DNA of 40,054 bases, taken from contig JAFGLM010000044.1 of assembly GCA_016928055.1 (NCBI GenBank), positions 1 through 40,054 on the forward strand, written 5' to 3'. The notes beneath the pieces are model-generated. The model had not been told where the DNA came from, ran no database searches, and was given only the letters and a program-made list of their open reading frames with translations. This stretch comes from Gammaproteobacteria bacterium. Lineage in GTDB: Bacteria; Pseudomonadota; Gammaproteobacteria; HTCC5015. Position 1 is the first letter of the stretch. Every line of letters starts with the position of its first letter. Positions 8,112 through 14,903 of the stretch are shown here, piece after piece. Made by a program: the position numbers and the translations under genes.

Positions 8112-8576
8112 TTAGTCAGCCGTCGGTGACAATGCCGGATTACCTAACACTGCACATATATACAGTGGCGTGCTTCCGGGTGTGTCACTCGCTGTGCTGA
8201 TCACACGAACGTACTGCTTATTGCCGACGTAACCAATTCGATACGTTGCTGCGTCGTCGTCTGCGTCATTGACTGTCAGGAATACCCCGGTTGTCCCGTC
8301 AGGTGTGGTAACAGGTGAAGCAGCGGAACCAGTCAAGACATCATCGCTATTGGTAACAGCGGTAAAGCCGGTACTCGCTGAATCGCTTTCCTCCAGGTGA
8401 AATGCCCATGAAGGCGCTGGACTGTTGGCAATGTTGGTGATAGTGCCGATTGCAATCAGGAATTCAACAGAATTGAATCCTGACAGGTCAACCGCCGCAG
8501 CAGGTGTGACTGTAGCAGTCACTGCCGCCGCTGGTACGTGTTGCACACTCTTAATGTTTGAATGCAAATCTTTCAT
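8112..8576 (-). CDS. Phage structural protein adjacent to capsid gene
   Basis: A 154-residue protein beginning MKDLHSNIKSVQHVPAAAV, rich in Ala, Thr, Ser and Asp, with alternating beta-prone segments (VEFLIAIGTI, SWAFHLEESD, YRIGYVGNKQYVRVI). Small proteins with this start and the YRIGYVGxKxYVRV segment commonly sit directly behind HK97-type capsid genes and are annotated as head or decoration proteins; the exact role is not shown. It begins 10 bp after the capsid stop and ends at a terminator, so it is co-transcribed with the capsid. Confidence 0.65.
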   Translation of the reverse strand: MKDLHSNIKSVQHVPAAAVTATVTPAAAVDLSGFNSVEFLIAIGTITNIANSPAPSWAFHLEESDSASTGFTAVTNSDDVLTGSAASPVTTPDGTTGVFLTVNDADDDAATYRIGYVGNKQYVRVISTASDTPGSTPLYICAVLGNPALSPTAD

Positions 8577-8586
8577 AGTGTGCCCC

Positions 8587-9825
8587 TTAGCTCGCGCTGA
8601 ATTTCAGAAGCTTAAGCGCGTCTGAGTTAGTCAAGCCGCCACCCATGCGATAGTAAGCGTAAAACTTCACATACGGTTTAGATGTGAACGGGTCGCGCAA
8701 GATGCGGATACTCGGCATATCGATGACGGTATAGGCTTGACGCATATCACCGAAAGCGATTGAAAGCGAATCCGCGCCAATGGCGGGCATGGTTTCACAC
8801 AACACAACCGGGTGACCCAATAAAAGCGCGGGCTGACCGGCTTGCAATTGGTTCTGCCAGATCAGATTGCCGTTTTCGTCGCGCATTTTGCGAACCGTAC
8901 CGGCAGTACTACGCGCCATGTAAAATTTAGCATTAGCTAAATATTCGGATTTAAGCGAAGTTTGCAGGTCAACCAGTGAACCGACATCATCGGCGCTGGC
9001 GGTCGTGGTATTGAATTTGCCAAAACTGCCACTTGTGCCGGTAGCGATATATTGCAATTGTCCAAATGCTCGCGTGTCGTCCGTGGTAGTGACTGCGGTA
9101 TAGGTCAGAAAACCTTTCGGGCGGGTTACGCCGTTGCCACTGACAAACGCTTGTCCACCCTTTCGAGCAAAGGCTTTTGCAATTCTCGTTTCAATGATCT
9201 GGCCAACATTTTCGCCTGCTGTATCAAGCAACTTCTGTGTTGCTTTCGGCTGCGCGTAGATTTCGTGCAAAGGAATATCAATTTTCTTGACTTCAATGCC
9301 GCCGGTATCTGCGCGGGTTTCGGTTTCGCCAACCCATTCGCTTTCTGCTTCGCCGGTGTCAGCTAACAACTCCAGGGAATCACCACTGGTCATGCCCATG
9401 TAATCGGCTTCGGCTCGGATCGGATCTGTCTCGAAAATCTTTTCGATGATTCGGCTTGAACGGGTCGGCAGCACATAGTACCCGCCGCCAGGATCGGAAC
9501 CCACGGAAAGGGTATTGCGCATATCCGTGGTCAGTGCGGATTCGCCACCAACCAAATATTGATTCAGTGCGCGGTCGTAATGCTTGAATTGATCAACCAG
9601 TGTGCTGTCAACATTCGCAACAGGCTTGCCAAGCATTTTATAAAACGCTTTGATTTCGTCGCGGGGATCGGCATAAGGGCCGTTTGCGGCAGGACCAGCA
9701 TTTAAGCCAATGCGGCCTATTTTTGCTTCCAGCTCGTCAGACCGGTTAATGAGAAACTCATAACCGGATTTCAACGAGTCGTAGCTTTGCTTTTGCTCTT
9801 GCAAAAGCTCTTCAATCTTACTCAT
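8587..9825 (-). CDS. HK97-fold major capsid protein
   Basis: A 412-residue major capsid protein of the HK97 gp5 family, which would self-assemble into an icosahedral shell. Residues 1-40 form a charged coiled coil (MSKIEELLQEQKQSYDSLKS), the usual scaffolding-like delta segment. The core begins near GGYYVLPTRSSRIIEKIFE and includes DIPLHEIYAQPKATQKLLD and the FVSGNGVTRPKGFLTY segment; the end, DPFTSKPYVKFYAYYRMGGG, is typical. I start it at the ATG behind GGAGG; a longer in-frame TTG start at 9948 has no ribosome site. No maturation protease gene is present, so delta removal would need a helper enzyme or not occur. Expression is likely controlled by the leader and hairpin upstream. Confidence 0.9.
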   Translation of the reverse strand: MSKIEELLQEQKQSYDSLKSGYEFLINRSDELEAKIGRIGLNAGPAANGPYADPRDEIKAFYKMLGKPVANVDSTLVDQFKHYDRALNQYLVGGESALTTDMRNTLSVGSDPGGGYYVLPTRSSRIIEKIFETDPIRAEADYMGMTSGDSLELLADTGEAESEWVGETETRADTGGIEVKKIDIPLHEIYAQPKATQKLLDTAGENVGQIIETRIAKAFARKGGQAFVSGNGVTRPKGFLTYTAVTTTDDTRAFGQLQYIATGTSGSFGKFNTTTASADDVGSLVDLQTSLKSEYLANAKFYMARSTAGTVRKMRDENGNLIWQNQLQAGQPALLLGHPVVLCETMPAIGADSLSIAFGDMRQAYTVIDMPSIRILRDPFTSKPYVKFYAYYRMGGGLTNSDALKLLKFSAS

Positions 9826-9828
9826 AAA

Positions 9829-9850
9829 AAACCTCCATTCACGGAGGTTT
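9829..9850 (-). promoter_or_regulatory. Hairpin covering the capsid ribosome binding site
   Basis: On the minus strand AAACCTCC pairs perfectly with GGAGGTTT across a six-base loop, and the GGAGG of the stem is the only Shine-Dalgarno sequence for the capsid ATG four bases beyond the stem. The stem runs into TTTTTT, so it also has the shape of an intrinsic terminator. Either mechanism would hold capsid synthesis low until relieved. Confidence 0.7.
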
Positions 9851-9984
9851 ACTTTTGCCTCCGCATGTAAAAAATCATCCGTCAATAGACGGTACATGCC
9901 AGAGGCCGAATCAATCAAAGCCCTTGCGGTCGTGGAATAACTCAACACAACCCTTTCTGGTTTGCTCCCGAGTCTCTTGCATCA

Positions 9985-10011
9985 GCGGGGCGGAATCAAT
10001 CGACGCCCCGC
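9985..10011 (-). promoter_or_regulatory. GC-rich hairpin in the capsid mRNA leader
   Basis: GCGGGGCG and CGCCCCGC form an 8-bp stem with an 11-base loop inside the about 210-nt leader between the promoter at 10043-10070 and the capsid start. There is no T tract behind it, so it is a leader structure rather than a simple terminator. Confidence 0.5.
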
Positions 10012-10042
10012 GCAACCCAATGTCATCTTGGAGACGTGTATA

Positions 10043-10070
10043 ATTATACATGCTCATTTCCAAAAGTAAA
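10043..10070 (-). promoter_or_regulatory. Candidate promoter of the capsid unit, -10 within a palindrome
   Basis: On the minus strand TTTACT (10070-10065), a 16-base spacer and a perfect TATAAT (10048-10043). The -10 lies in the 14-bp palindrome TGTATAATTATACA (10037-10050), which could be bound by a dimeric regulator. Confidence 0.5.
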
Positions 10071-10072
10071 GT

Positions 10073-10219
10073 TTATCTGTTTCGCTTGCGCATTAAATAA
10101 ACCGCAAGCTTGGCTTGTGAACGCGTCATGCCATTGCGCTGAACAAATTCTCTTTCGCACTGCCGGTAATATTCGGCTGCCTGTTTTTTTTCGTCGTCTG
10201 TCTGATCATTTTTTTTCAT
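10073..10219 (-). CDS. Small basic phage protein (48 aa)
   Basis: A 48-residue frame, MKKNDQTDDEKKQAAEYYRQ at the start and VYLMRKRNR at the end, too short for usual ORF cut-offs. Its ATG overlaps the last codons of the preceding 60-residue gene, suggesting translational coupling. Its middle, NGMTRSQAKLAV, repeats the pattern GYSVKQAKKEV of the gene before it, so the two may be diverged copies of one helical motif. Function unknown. Confidence 0.55.
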   Translation of the reverse strand: MKKNDQTDDEKKQAAEYYRQCEREFVQRNGMTRSQAKLAVYLMRKRNR

Positions 10220-10388
10220 AACGTCGCGCTACCTCTTTCTTTGCTTGTTTCACTGAATAACCCTGTTGACGCAATTCGCGCTCAATTTGTCTTTTCTCAA
10301 GCGCAAGTTTTTTCTCGGGGTCAACCTTTCGTTCCGGCAGCTTGGTGCCAGAGGCGAACAATAGGGCGCATGCTTCTTTTAATTTCAT
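10206..10388 (-). CDS. Small basic phage protein (60 aa)
   Basis: A 60-residue, Lys/Arg/Glu-rich, probably all-helical protein. Its ATG overlaps the TGA of the preceding 77-residue gene as ATGA, and its own end overlaps the next ATG, which supports real coupled translation. The C-terminal GYSVKQAKKEVARRYEKK shares the G-x-[ST]-x-x-QAK pattern with the following 48-residue protein. No function can be assigned; size and charge would fit a DNA- or protein-binding accessory factor. Confidence 0.65.
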   Translation of the reverse strand: MKLKEACALLFASGTKLPERKVDPEKKLALEKRQIERELRQQGYSVKQAKKEVARRYEKK

Positions 10389-10618
10389 CCCGACTGCCCT
10401 ACCTGCCTTTCAAAATCCTCAAGCATGGCACGAATTGATTTCAACCCCTCGACCGGTCCTAACTCGTTTACCAAAACCTCGTAGCCGAAAAGAATCATCG
10501 GGCAGGCTACTTCCGCTTTTTCCGCGCCCGCGTTCGTCTGGTACTCAACCATGCAATGCCGCATGCTCTCTAAAACGGATAATGCAATTTCACTTCGGAT
10601 AAATTTTGTATCGCTCAT
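10385..10618 (-). CDS. Hypothetical phage protein (77 aa)
   Basis: A 77-residue acidic, helical protein (MSDTKFIRSEIALSVLESMR at the start). It lies 12 bp behind the previous small gene and overlaps the next by four bases (ATGA), so it belongs to the chain of coupled small genes behind the helicase. I do not recognise a domain. Two or three helices with a central hydrophobic stretch (ACPMILFGYEVLVNEL) are visible. Confidence 0.65.
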   Translation of the reverse strand: MSDTKFIRSEIALSVLESMRHCMVEYQTNAGAEKAEVACPMILFGYEVLVNELGPVEGLKSIRAMLEDFERQVGQSG

Positions 10619-10630
10619 TTTTTTTGTTCC

Positions 10631-10849
10631 TCAACAGTCAACACAAATAACATTGCCGTTCATACGTTGCGCCAAACGGCGGAGCATTTCGTTTCTGGCG
10701 ACCTTGTAAAGGCGCAATTCTTCCGCGCTTAGGCTTTCAGGAATATCCTGCGTCCACTCGCAACAGAAACCTGCAGGGCCAACAGTGAATGCAACGCTCA
10801 AATTTTCAGAGAGTCGAAACGTTTTGCTTTCAGCGTATTCACTATTCAT
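10631..10849 (-). CDS. Hypothetical phage protein (72 aa)
   Basis: A 72-residue protein. I use the ATG giving MNSEYAESKTFRL, which has GAGG at a good distance; a TTG five codons earlier is possible. The start overlaps the end of the helicase gene by eight bases, so translation is coupled. It has an N-terminal beta-like half (FRLSENLSVAFTVGPAGFCCEW) and a helical half (AEELRLYKVARNEMLRRLAQRM), ending in ICVDC. Four cysteines could bind metal, but their spacing is not a known motif. Confidence 0.65.
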   Translation of the reverse strand: MNSEYAESKTFRLSENLSVAFTVGPAGFCCEWTQDIPESLSAEELRLYKVARNEMLRRLAQRMNGNVICVDC

Positions 10850-12302
10850 TTTTCCTCGGGTCAATAAAGGGTGACTGGTAATCTAATTCCGCCAATCCTG
10901 CCGAATCCTGCCGGGTATTTTCGGCAGCATTGGAATCCGGGGGAAAATGGGCGGCAGGAATAATGCCGCCATTATTTTCTCTTAGGGCGGCGGCATTATT
11001 AACCAGCAGGTTTATGACCTGTCCGTTACCGCTATTTTTGGGAATTCCGCCGAATTCTGCCAAGGCAAGATATGTTTTGCGTCGGGTTACTCGTTCGGCT
11101 TTCGGCAGCTCGCGTTCAACTACGCGACCGTGCGCAATCAATAGGTCAATGGCGGGCCGGTAGTCTTTTCTCGGCATGTAATTGGTTATGGCCGCCTCTA
11201 ATGACGTTCTGGAATGCTTGCGGCCTTGTGCAATTTCCGCTTTCAGAAATTGCTCAAGCTGGTTTAGCGTCGCCTCGCTTTTTTCTTCCTTCGATAACGG
11301 GTTATCAATGAAGTATTCAAAGGCAAAGCCTGTGCGCTTAATCCATATTAGTGGCAGGTTCGGTTTTGCATAGCTCAACTTGGCGCGAGCCAAAATTGTA
11401 ATACTTGAATCGGGGTCTGGTGTGCAGCCAGGCGGCGGTATTTTGCCGCATTCGTCGGTCCAGGTTTGCATGACTGTAACCATGCGGGAGCCATCAGCTA
11501 ACGCGCTACCGCCACGGCTCGCGTACTGATCTAACTGTTTATCTCGGGCGGCTTGCTTGCCGGTGTGTGCGATGAATCGAACGCAACAATTAAAAGCGCG
11601 AACAATGCGACGGGCGGCGGTTATCAGTGCTTGTTCATTGTCGTTTATCATCGCTTCGCTTGCGCCGAAACTAACGACCGGATCAAACAGCACAACCATC
11701 GGCGGGTCAGGCGAGTATTTCGCGATAATGTCATCCGCTAATGGGGTCAAACCGATATTGCCATCAAAGCATGATGCCAATTTTACCGGCTCGCCGGTAA
11801 CGTCCCATATCCTGATACAGCGATATACTTTTAAACGGTCATCAAAACTGAGATCCATTGTTTTCATTATTTCGCGTAGCCGCGCCGCTAGATATTCTCG
11901 GCGATCTTCGGCGGTCACCATTAAAAACCAGCCCTGTTTTTTAACCTCTAAACCGTACAAGGGCCGATTCAGTGCGATACAAACCGCCTCATATAACATC
12001 AATGTTGTTTTGCCGGTGCTGCCAGGTGCGGGCACTATCGATACATCTGCAAAGAGATACTCTTGCACGATGCAATCAGGATGAAGTTTTGCAGACTCTA
12101 GTTCAGCGTCTGATAAATTCATTTCGGATATATCGGGCGGGCCGGTCGTTATGTCGCCAACCAATGCGGAAACACTCTGGACACGCTCATCAACCTGCAA
12201 TGGATCAATGCCATTAGCAACGGCATAAAGCGGGCGTTGTTCCAGGTATTCAGAAAGTGGAAGTTTCGCCAACGTTCCAATGTCAGGTATGCGGGCGCTC
12301 AT
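10842..12302 (-). CDS. RepA-type AAA/RecA-fold replicative helicase of the element
   Basis: A 486-residue protein with a RecA-like NTPase core of the RSF1010 RepA kind, a hexameric helicase used by plasmids, phages and satellites for their own replication. Walker A is GSTGKTT (94-100), Walker B is VVLFDPVVSFG (203-213) and the sensor region is FIAHTGK (243-249), followed by ASRGGSALADGSRMV, which matches the RepA region before the last strand. The C-terminal 150 residues are variable and may bind primase or origin DNA. The start overlaps the stop of a 41-residue gene as ATGA. Element replication is the likely role; an origin was not identified. Confidence 0.85.
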   Translation of the reverse strand: MSARIPDIGTLAKLPLSEYLEQRPLYAVANGIDPLQVDERVQSVSALVGDITTGPPDISEMNLSDAELESAKLHPDCIVQEYLFADVSIVPAPGSTGKTTLMLYEAVCIALNRPLYGLEVKKQGWFLMVTAEDRREYLAARLREIMKTMDLSFDDRLKVYRCIRIWDVTGEPVKLASCFDGNIGLTPLADDIIAKYSPDPPMVVLFDPVVSFGASEAMINDNEQALITAARRIVRAFNCCVRFIAHTGKQAARDKQLDQYASRGGSALADGSRMVTVMQTWTDECGKIPPPGCTPDPDSSITILARAKLSYAKPNLPLIWIKRTGFAFEYFIDNPLSKEEKSEATLNQLEQFLKAEIAQGRKHSRTSLEAAITNYMPRKDYRPAIDLLIAHGRVVERELPKAERVTRRKTYLALAEFGGIPKNSGNGQVINLLVNNAAALRENNGGIIPAAHFPPDSNAAENTRQDSAGLAELDYQSPFIDPRKNE

Positions 12303-12424
12303 TTATCACCGCCTTTCCGGGTTGCCGGTTTCTGCAGCGGGTTGTATAATTGCGCCAGGTTTTTTAGGTAGTCCTTATCAATGCGCCGCGCCTTGTCTCG
12401 CGGCGTTTTCTTTTTTTTCTTCAT
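12299..12424 (-). CDS. Very small basic protein between AlpA and helicase (41 aa)
   Basis: A 41-residue, strongly basic protein (MKKKKKTPRDKARRIDKDYL then NLAQLYNPLQKP). It starts about 10 bp after the AlpA stop behind a GGGGGG-type ribosome site and ends overlapping the helicase ATG as ATGA, so it is probably translated and couples AlpA to the helicase. The charge suggests nucleic acid binding. I do not recognise it. Confidence 0.55.
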   Translation of the reverse strand: MKKKKKTPRDKARRIDKDYLKNLAQLYNPLQKPATRKGGDK

Positions 12425-12434
12425 GTCGCCCCCC

Positions 12435-12632
12435 TTACGCTGCCGCCTGTTCTTTTTTCCGTAGCCATTCGTCTATGGCAGTTTTGCGCCATCCTACGCA
12501 GCGCGGCGACAAAACAATTTTTTTCGGGAAGGTTGGGTCCGTTTCTGTGAGTTTCCAGAGTCGGGACCGACTCATGCCAAGATATACAGCGCACTCGGCG
12601 GGCCGCAAAAGTTCGGTTATGGTGTCTTGCAT
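12435..12632 (-). CDS. AlpA-family transcriptional regulator / excisionase
   Basis: A 65-residue winged-helix protein of the AlpA group, which in P4-like elements activates or controls integrase and replication genes and can act as an excisionase. The pattern ELLRPAECAVYLGMSRSRLWKL (8-28) is the helix-turn-helix, followed by FPKKIVLSPRCVGWRKTAIDEWL, the conserved wing and last helix. I start at the ATG with GAGGAAC upstream; longer frames run back through a terminator hairpin and are unlikely. It is the first gene of the replication unit, separated from the integrase unit by the hairpin at 12681-12710. Confidence 0.85.
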   Translation of the reverse strand: MQDTITELLRPAECAVYLGMSRSRLWKLTETDPTFPKKIVLSPRCVGWRKTAIDEWLRKKEQAAA

Positions 12633-12680
12633 TTCGTTCCTCGGATTCAAAGTTTCGATAACCCGAAGTAAAACAAAGAA

Positions 12681-12716
12681 AGCGCAAGGCAACTAAGTTG
12701 CACTTGCGCTTTTTTT
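12681..12716. terminator. Bidirectional terminator between integrase and AlpA units
   Basis: AGCGCAAG/CTTGCGCT with inner GCAAC/GTTGC, a TAA loop and one bulged A form a 13-bp stem. Seven T's follow on the plus strand and TTTCTTTGTTTT follows on the minus strand. It ends the leftward integrase-HTH transcript before AlpA. Confidence 0.8.
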
Positions 12717-12727
12717 GGAAGGGGTAT

Positions 12728-13336
12728 TTAAAGCAGTTTTTTGAGTCTCTGCCGGATTGCAGAATCTGATATCCCGAAATGTTCGCCTAGTATTGTGGCG
12801 CGGTTATATTTCGGCGCTTGCAGTCTATTGTATGCCAGCAGCAGGTCTTTATCGGATACTTTACAGTTTTGCCCGCCGCCGTGTTTGCCGCCTTTGCTTT
12901 TACTAGAAATATCAATTCCGTACACAATACCAAGCTGATACAGTCGCCCGATTTCAAAAATGGCAGCATCCCTGATATCGCCGGTTTTCGTTTCGATAGT
13001 ATCGGCATTATCAATAATGCGTGCGGCGATACCTTCCAGACTGTCGTGGTCTTTACCCAGTTTTTTAGTCACATAGTGACCGATATGTGCCGACCCTTGA
13101 AATATTTTCGGGCGAATGTCCGTCCACAAATCACCATCCATGAATAGAATCGGAGCGCATGGCAACCCCGCGTTTGTAAGAACGGTTTCCGCCATGGTTC
13201 GTATGCGCTTTATTTTGTCGCCGAAATTTTCGCCTATATTGAGTAACACTGACTGCGCAGACTGGATACTGTCTTGCGGTTCAATAGTGATTGTTTCGAC
13301 TTTTGAAAATCGTCTACCCGTTGTTTTTCTTTTCAT
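12728..13336 (-). CDS. HTH-containing protein coupled to the integrase
   Basis: A 202-residue protein I cannot place in a named family. The C-terminal 40 residues (RATILGEHFGISDSAIRQRLKKLL) form a clear helix-turn-helix. The middle (about 60-140) is a mixed alpha/beta domain, and GGKHGGGQ (about 151-158) looks like a flexible basic linker. Its ATG overlaps the integrase TGA (ATGA), with GGAGGG upstream inside the integrase gene. This close coupling suggests a regulator of integration or of the element's switch from integrated to replicating state. No CI-type repressor is seen elsewhere in the element, so it is the best candidate for the controlling regulator (inference). Confidence 0.65.
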   Translation of the reverse strand: MKRKTTGRRFSKVETITIEPQDSIQSAQSVLLNIGENFGDKIKRIRTMAETVLTNAGLPCAPILFMDGDLWTDIRPKIFQGSAHIGHYVTKKLGKDHDSLEGIAARIIDNADTIETKTGDIRDAAIFEIGRLYQLGIVYGIDISSKSKGGKHGGGQNCKVSDKDLLLAYNRLQAPKYNRATILGEHFGISDSAIRQRLKKLL

Positions 13337-14663
13337 GCCTTACCCTCCGCCAGTGAATCACCATAGGTCTGCATGACTTCGTCGGCTTTGGTCGGGCTTA
13401 AATGATGGTAATGCGTCTCAATCATAGCGGCGCTTTTGTGACCGGCCAGCCGCGCAACATCTAACAGCGGTACGCCGTTTGTCACCAGCCGGGAAATAAA
13501 ATGATGCCGAAAGGAATAAAAATTCAAATTGCTGTCCAGTCCGCCTAAACGCTTCACTTTTGACCACGGTTTGATATGGGATTTTTTATCCAATTGATCG
13601 CCAGTACGTGAAGGAAATACCAGACCATCCAGCGGTTTACCGTTTTGTTCCCACCAGTCCCGCATCATGGGGTAAATGACGTTGTTTAGTTTGAACGATA
13701 CCCTCGGCGGGTTTTCAACGTGTAGAGTCTTTTCGGGTGTTTTGTCCAGCCGCTTAAAATTGATATTCAGTTCTACCCACGTCAACGTATACAGATCACC
13801 GGGCCGCAATCCGGTATGCAATGCAAGATTGCAAAACGGGATAAACCAATGCGGATAAACAACCTGATCCAGATCCGGCAATTCCGGTTTGCCATGCTTG
13901 CGGCTATTGCGTCGCTGCCGTCGTACTTCATCGGCGAATAAGGTCAACCCTTTGCTAATACCCTGCAATTCTTTTCGGGTTAGCAGCCGTCTGATTTTGC
14001 GTTTATCAGCACTCTCTGACTGCTTCTTTTCCTGCGCTTTAATCTCGGATAACTTCACATGCTTTAGCGGGTTATCCTGAATCACATTGTTATCATAGGC
14101 TTGCTTAATCATGCTTTTTAAAGCGGAATAACTGCGGGCAAGCGTAGCGCGTGACAATCCCTTTTTTTCGCAGTCTTTTTGCCATGCGTGAATGTCGTCT
14201 TTTTCGATACTCAACATATCGCGGCCGAACAGGTGCCCGAAATGGTGGGAAATAAAATTGAGGTTATGCCTGCCTGCGTTTTTCTTGCGGCTTTGAAAAT
14301 CAGTGTATGGGCCGTGGAAGTATGCCCCGATGGTTCGGGCCGATAATGCTTTTTTTCTTTTACCGCTTTGCGTTTTTTTTCGGTCTGTTCGGCCTGCGGG
14401 TCGGCTTTACGGCTGCGGAAGTCCAGCGCGGACAAAGCAGCAACCTCGGGAATCAGTGCCGGGTAGGTGCCAATGGTGTATACCCGCCGCTTACCGGTCA
14501 GGTCGGTATACCGATACCGCCAGGATGCGCCGGCTTTCGTCCGCATCAGGTGAAACCCGGCAATCCGTGTACAACCAAGCTGTTCTCGCTCGGCTGCCGA
14601 CTCCATAAAATCGCGTGCCTGTTTCAGTGTAATACTGGTGTTTTTGGTGGCTGTTGTCGTCAT
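13333..14663 (-). CDS. int: P4-type tyrosine integrase, split by a -1 frame change
   Basis: The integrase that would insert the element into tRNA-Val. The N-terminal 105 codons (ATG at 14663) carry the arm-binding domain (TLKQARDF, YTIGTYPAL). The rest is one base back: reading -1 at 14355-14349 (A_AAA_AAG) joins E-K-K to A-L-S-A-R-T-I-G and gives a 443-residue protein, a normal length. In fused numbering the catalytic set is R287 (TGLRPGDL), R386 (YSFRHHF, with Tyr at the usual first His), H409 (AGHKS) and nucleophile Y419 (THYHH). A hairpin, CCCGA/TCGGG, lies about 9 nt after the heptamer. Programmed frameshifting, a disabling mutation and a homopolymer sequencing error are all possible. 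Confidence 0.82.
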
Positions 14664-14674
14664 GGTCTGTCCCG

Positions 14675-14693
14675 TGTAGCCAATGTGTAGCCA
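14675..14693. promoter_or_regulatory. Candidate integrase arm-binding repeats, right end
   Basis: TGTAGCCA at 14675-14682 and 14686-14693, with the same 11-bp period and orientation as at 5068-5086. A degenerate inverted copy (CGGCTACACG) is at 14735-14744. The pair overlaps the predicted transcription start of int, so integrase binding would repress its own promoter. Confidence 0.55.
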
Positions 14694-14695
14694 GT

Positions 14696-14723
14696 AATAT
14701 AGCACAACCCTGAACAAACACAA
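14696..14723 (-). promoter_or_regulatory. int: Candidate integrase promoter
   Basis: On the minus strand TTGTGT (14723-14718), a 16-base spacer and TATATT (14701-14696). The start point would fall near 14689, inside the arm-type repeats and about 26 bases before the int ATG. Confidence 0.45.
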
Positions 14724-14809
14724 ACTACCTAAAACGGCTACACGTTCGTAAGTGACTGAATAACAAGCCTATAATGTGCTAATTTGTTTTTCCTTGTTTT
14801 TGCCAGAAT

Positions 14810-14857
14810 ACCTTCACATGGTGGGGGTCATTGGTTCGAGTCCAATCGCGCCTACCA
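14810..14857 (+). repeat. attR: displaced 3' half of the original tRNA-Val(CAC)
   Basis: Starts in the anticodon stem and ends with the acceptor strand and CCA. The first 21 bases equal attL. The T stem is ATTGG/CCAAT, like that of tRNA-Val(GAC), indicating that this is the ancestral chromosomal half. Confidence 0.88.
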
Positions 14858-14903
14858 ACGCGTCCACTGAATTCAAACTTTAGCTTGCGATGTATCACGT
14901 TTT

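Larger units (their letters stand above)
4943..14857. mobile_element. Integrated capsid-encoding phage satellite-like element in tRNA-Val(CAC)
   Basis: The element runs from attL inside tRNA-Val to attR, about 9.87 kb between cores. Evidence for a unit: a 21-bp identical core at both ends followed by matched tRNA 3' ends, paired TGTAGCCA motifs near both ends, an integrase next to attR, and phage genes inside. Leftward gene order is integrase, HTH protein, AlpA, RepA-type helicase, five small proteins, HK97 capsid, structural protein, small terminase, unknown protein. Rightward cargo sits at the attL end. There is no large terminase, portal, maturation protease, tail or lysis gene, so autonomous phage production is unlikely. 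The satellite classification is inference from this gene set. Confidence 0.85.

Noticed and set aside
9826..9948. N-terminal extension of the capsid protein from TTG 9948
   Set aside because: It would run through the ribosome-site hairpin, and MSKIEELLQEQ at 9825 has a proper start.
14211..14348. C-terminal 46 residues of the short integrase frame as a real protein end
   Set aside because: The -1 frame over the same bases encodes the expected integrase linker; the zero-frame residues show no integrase similarity.
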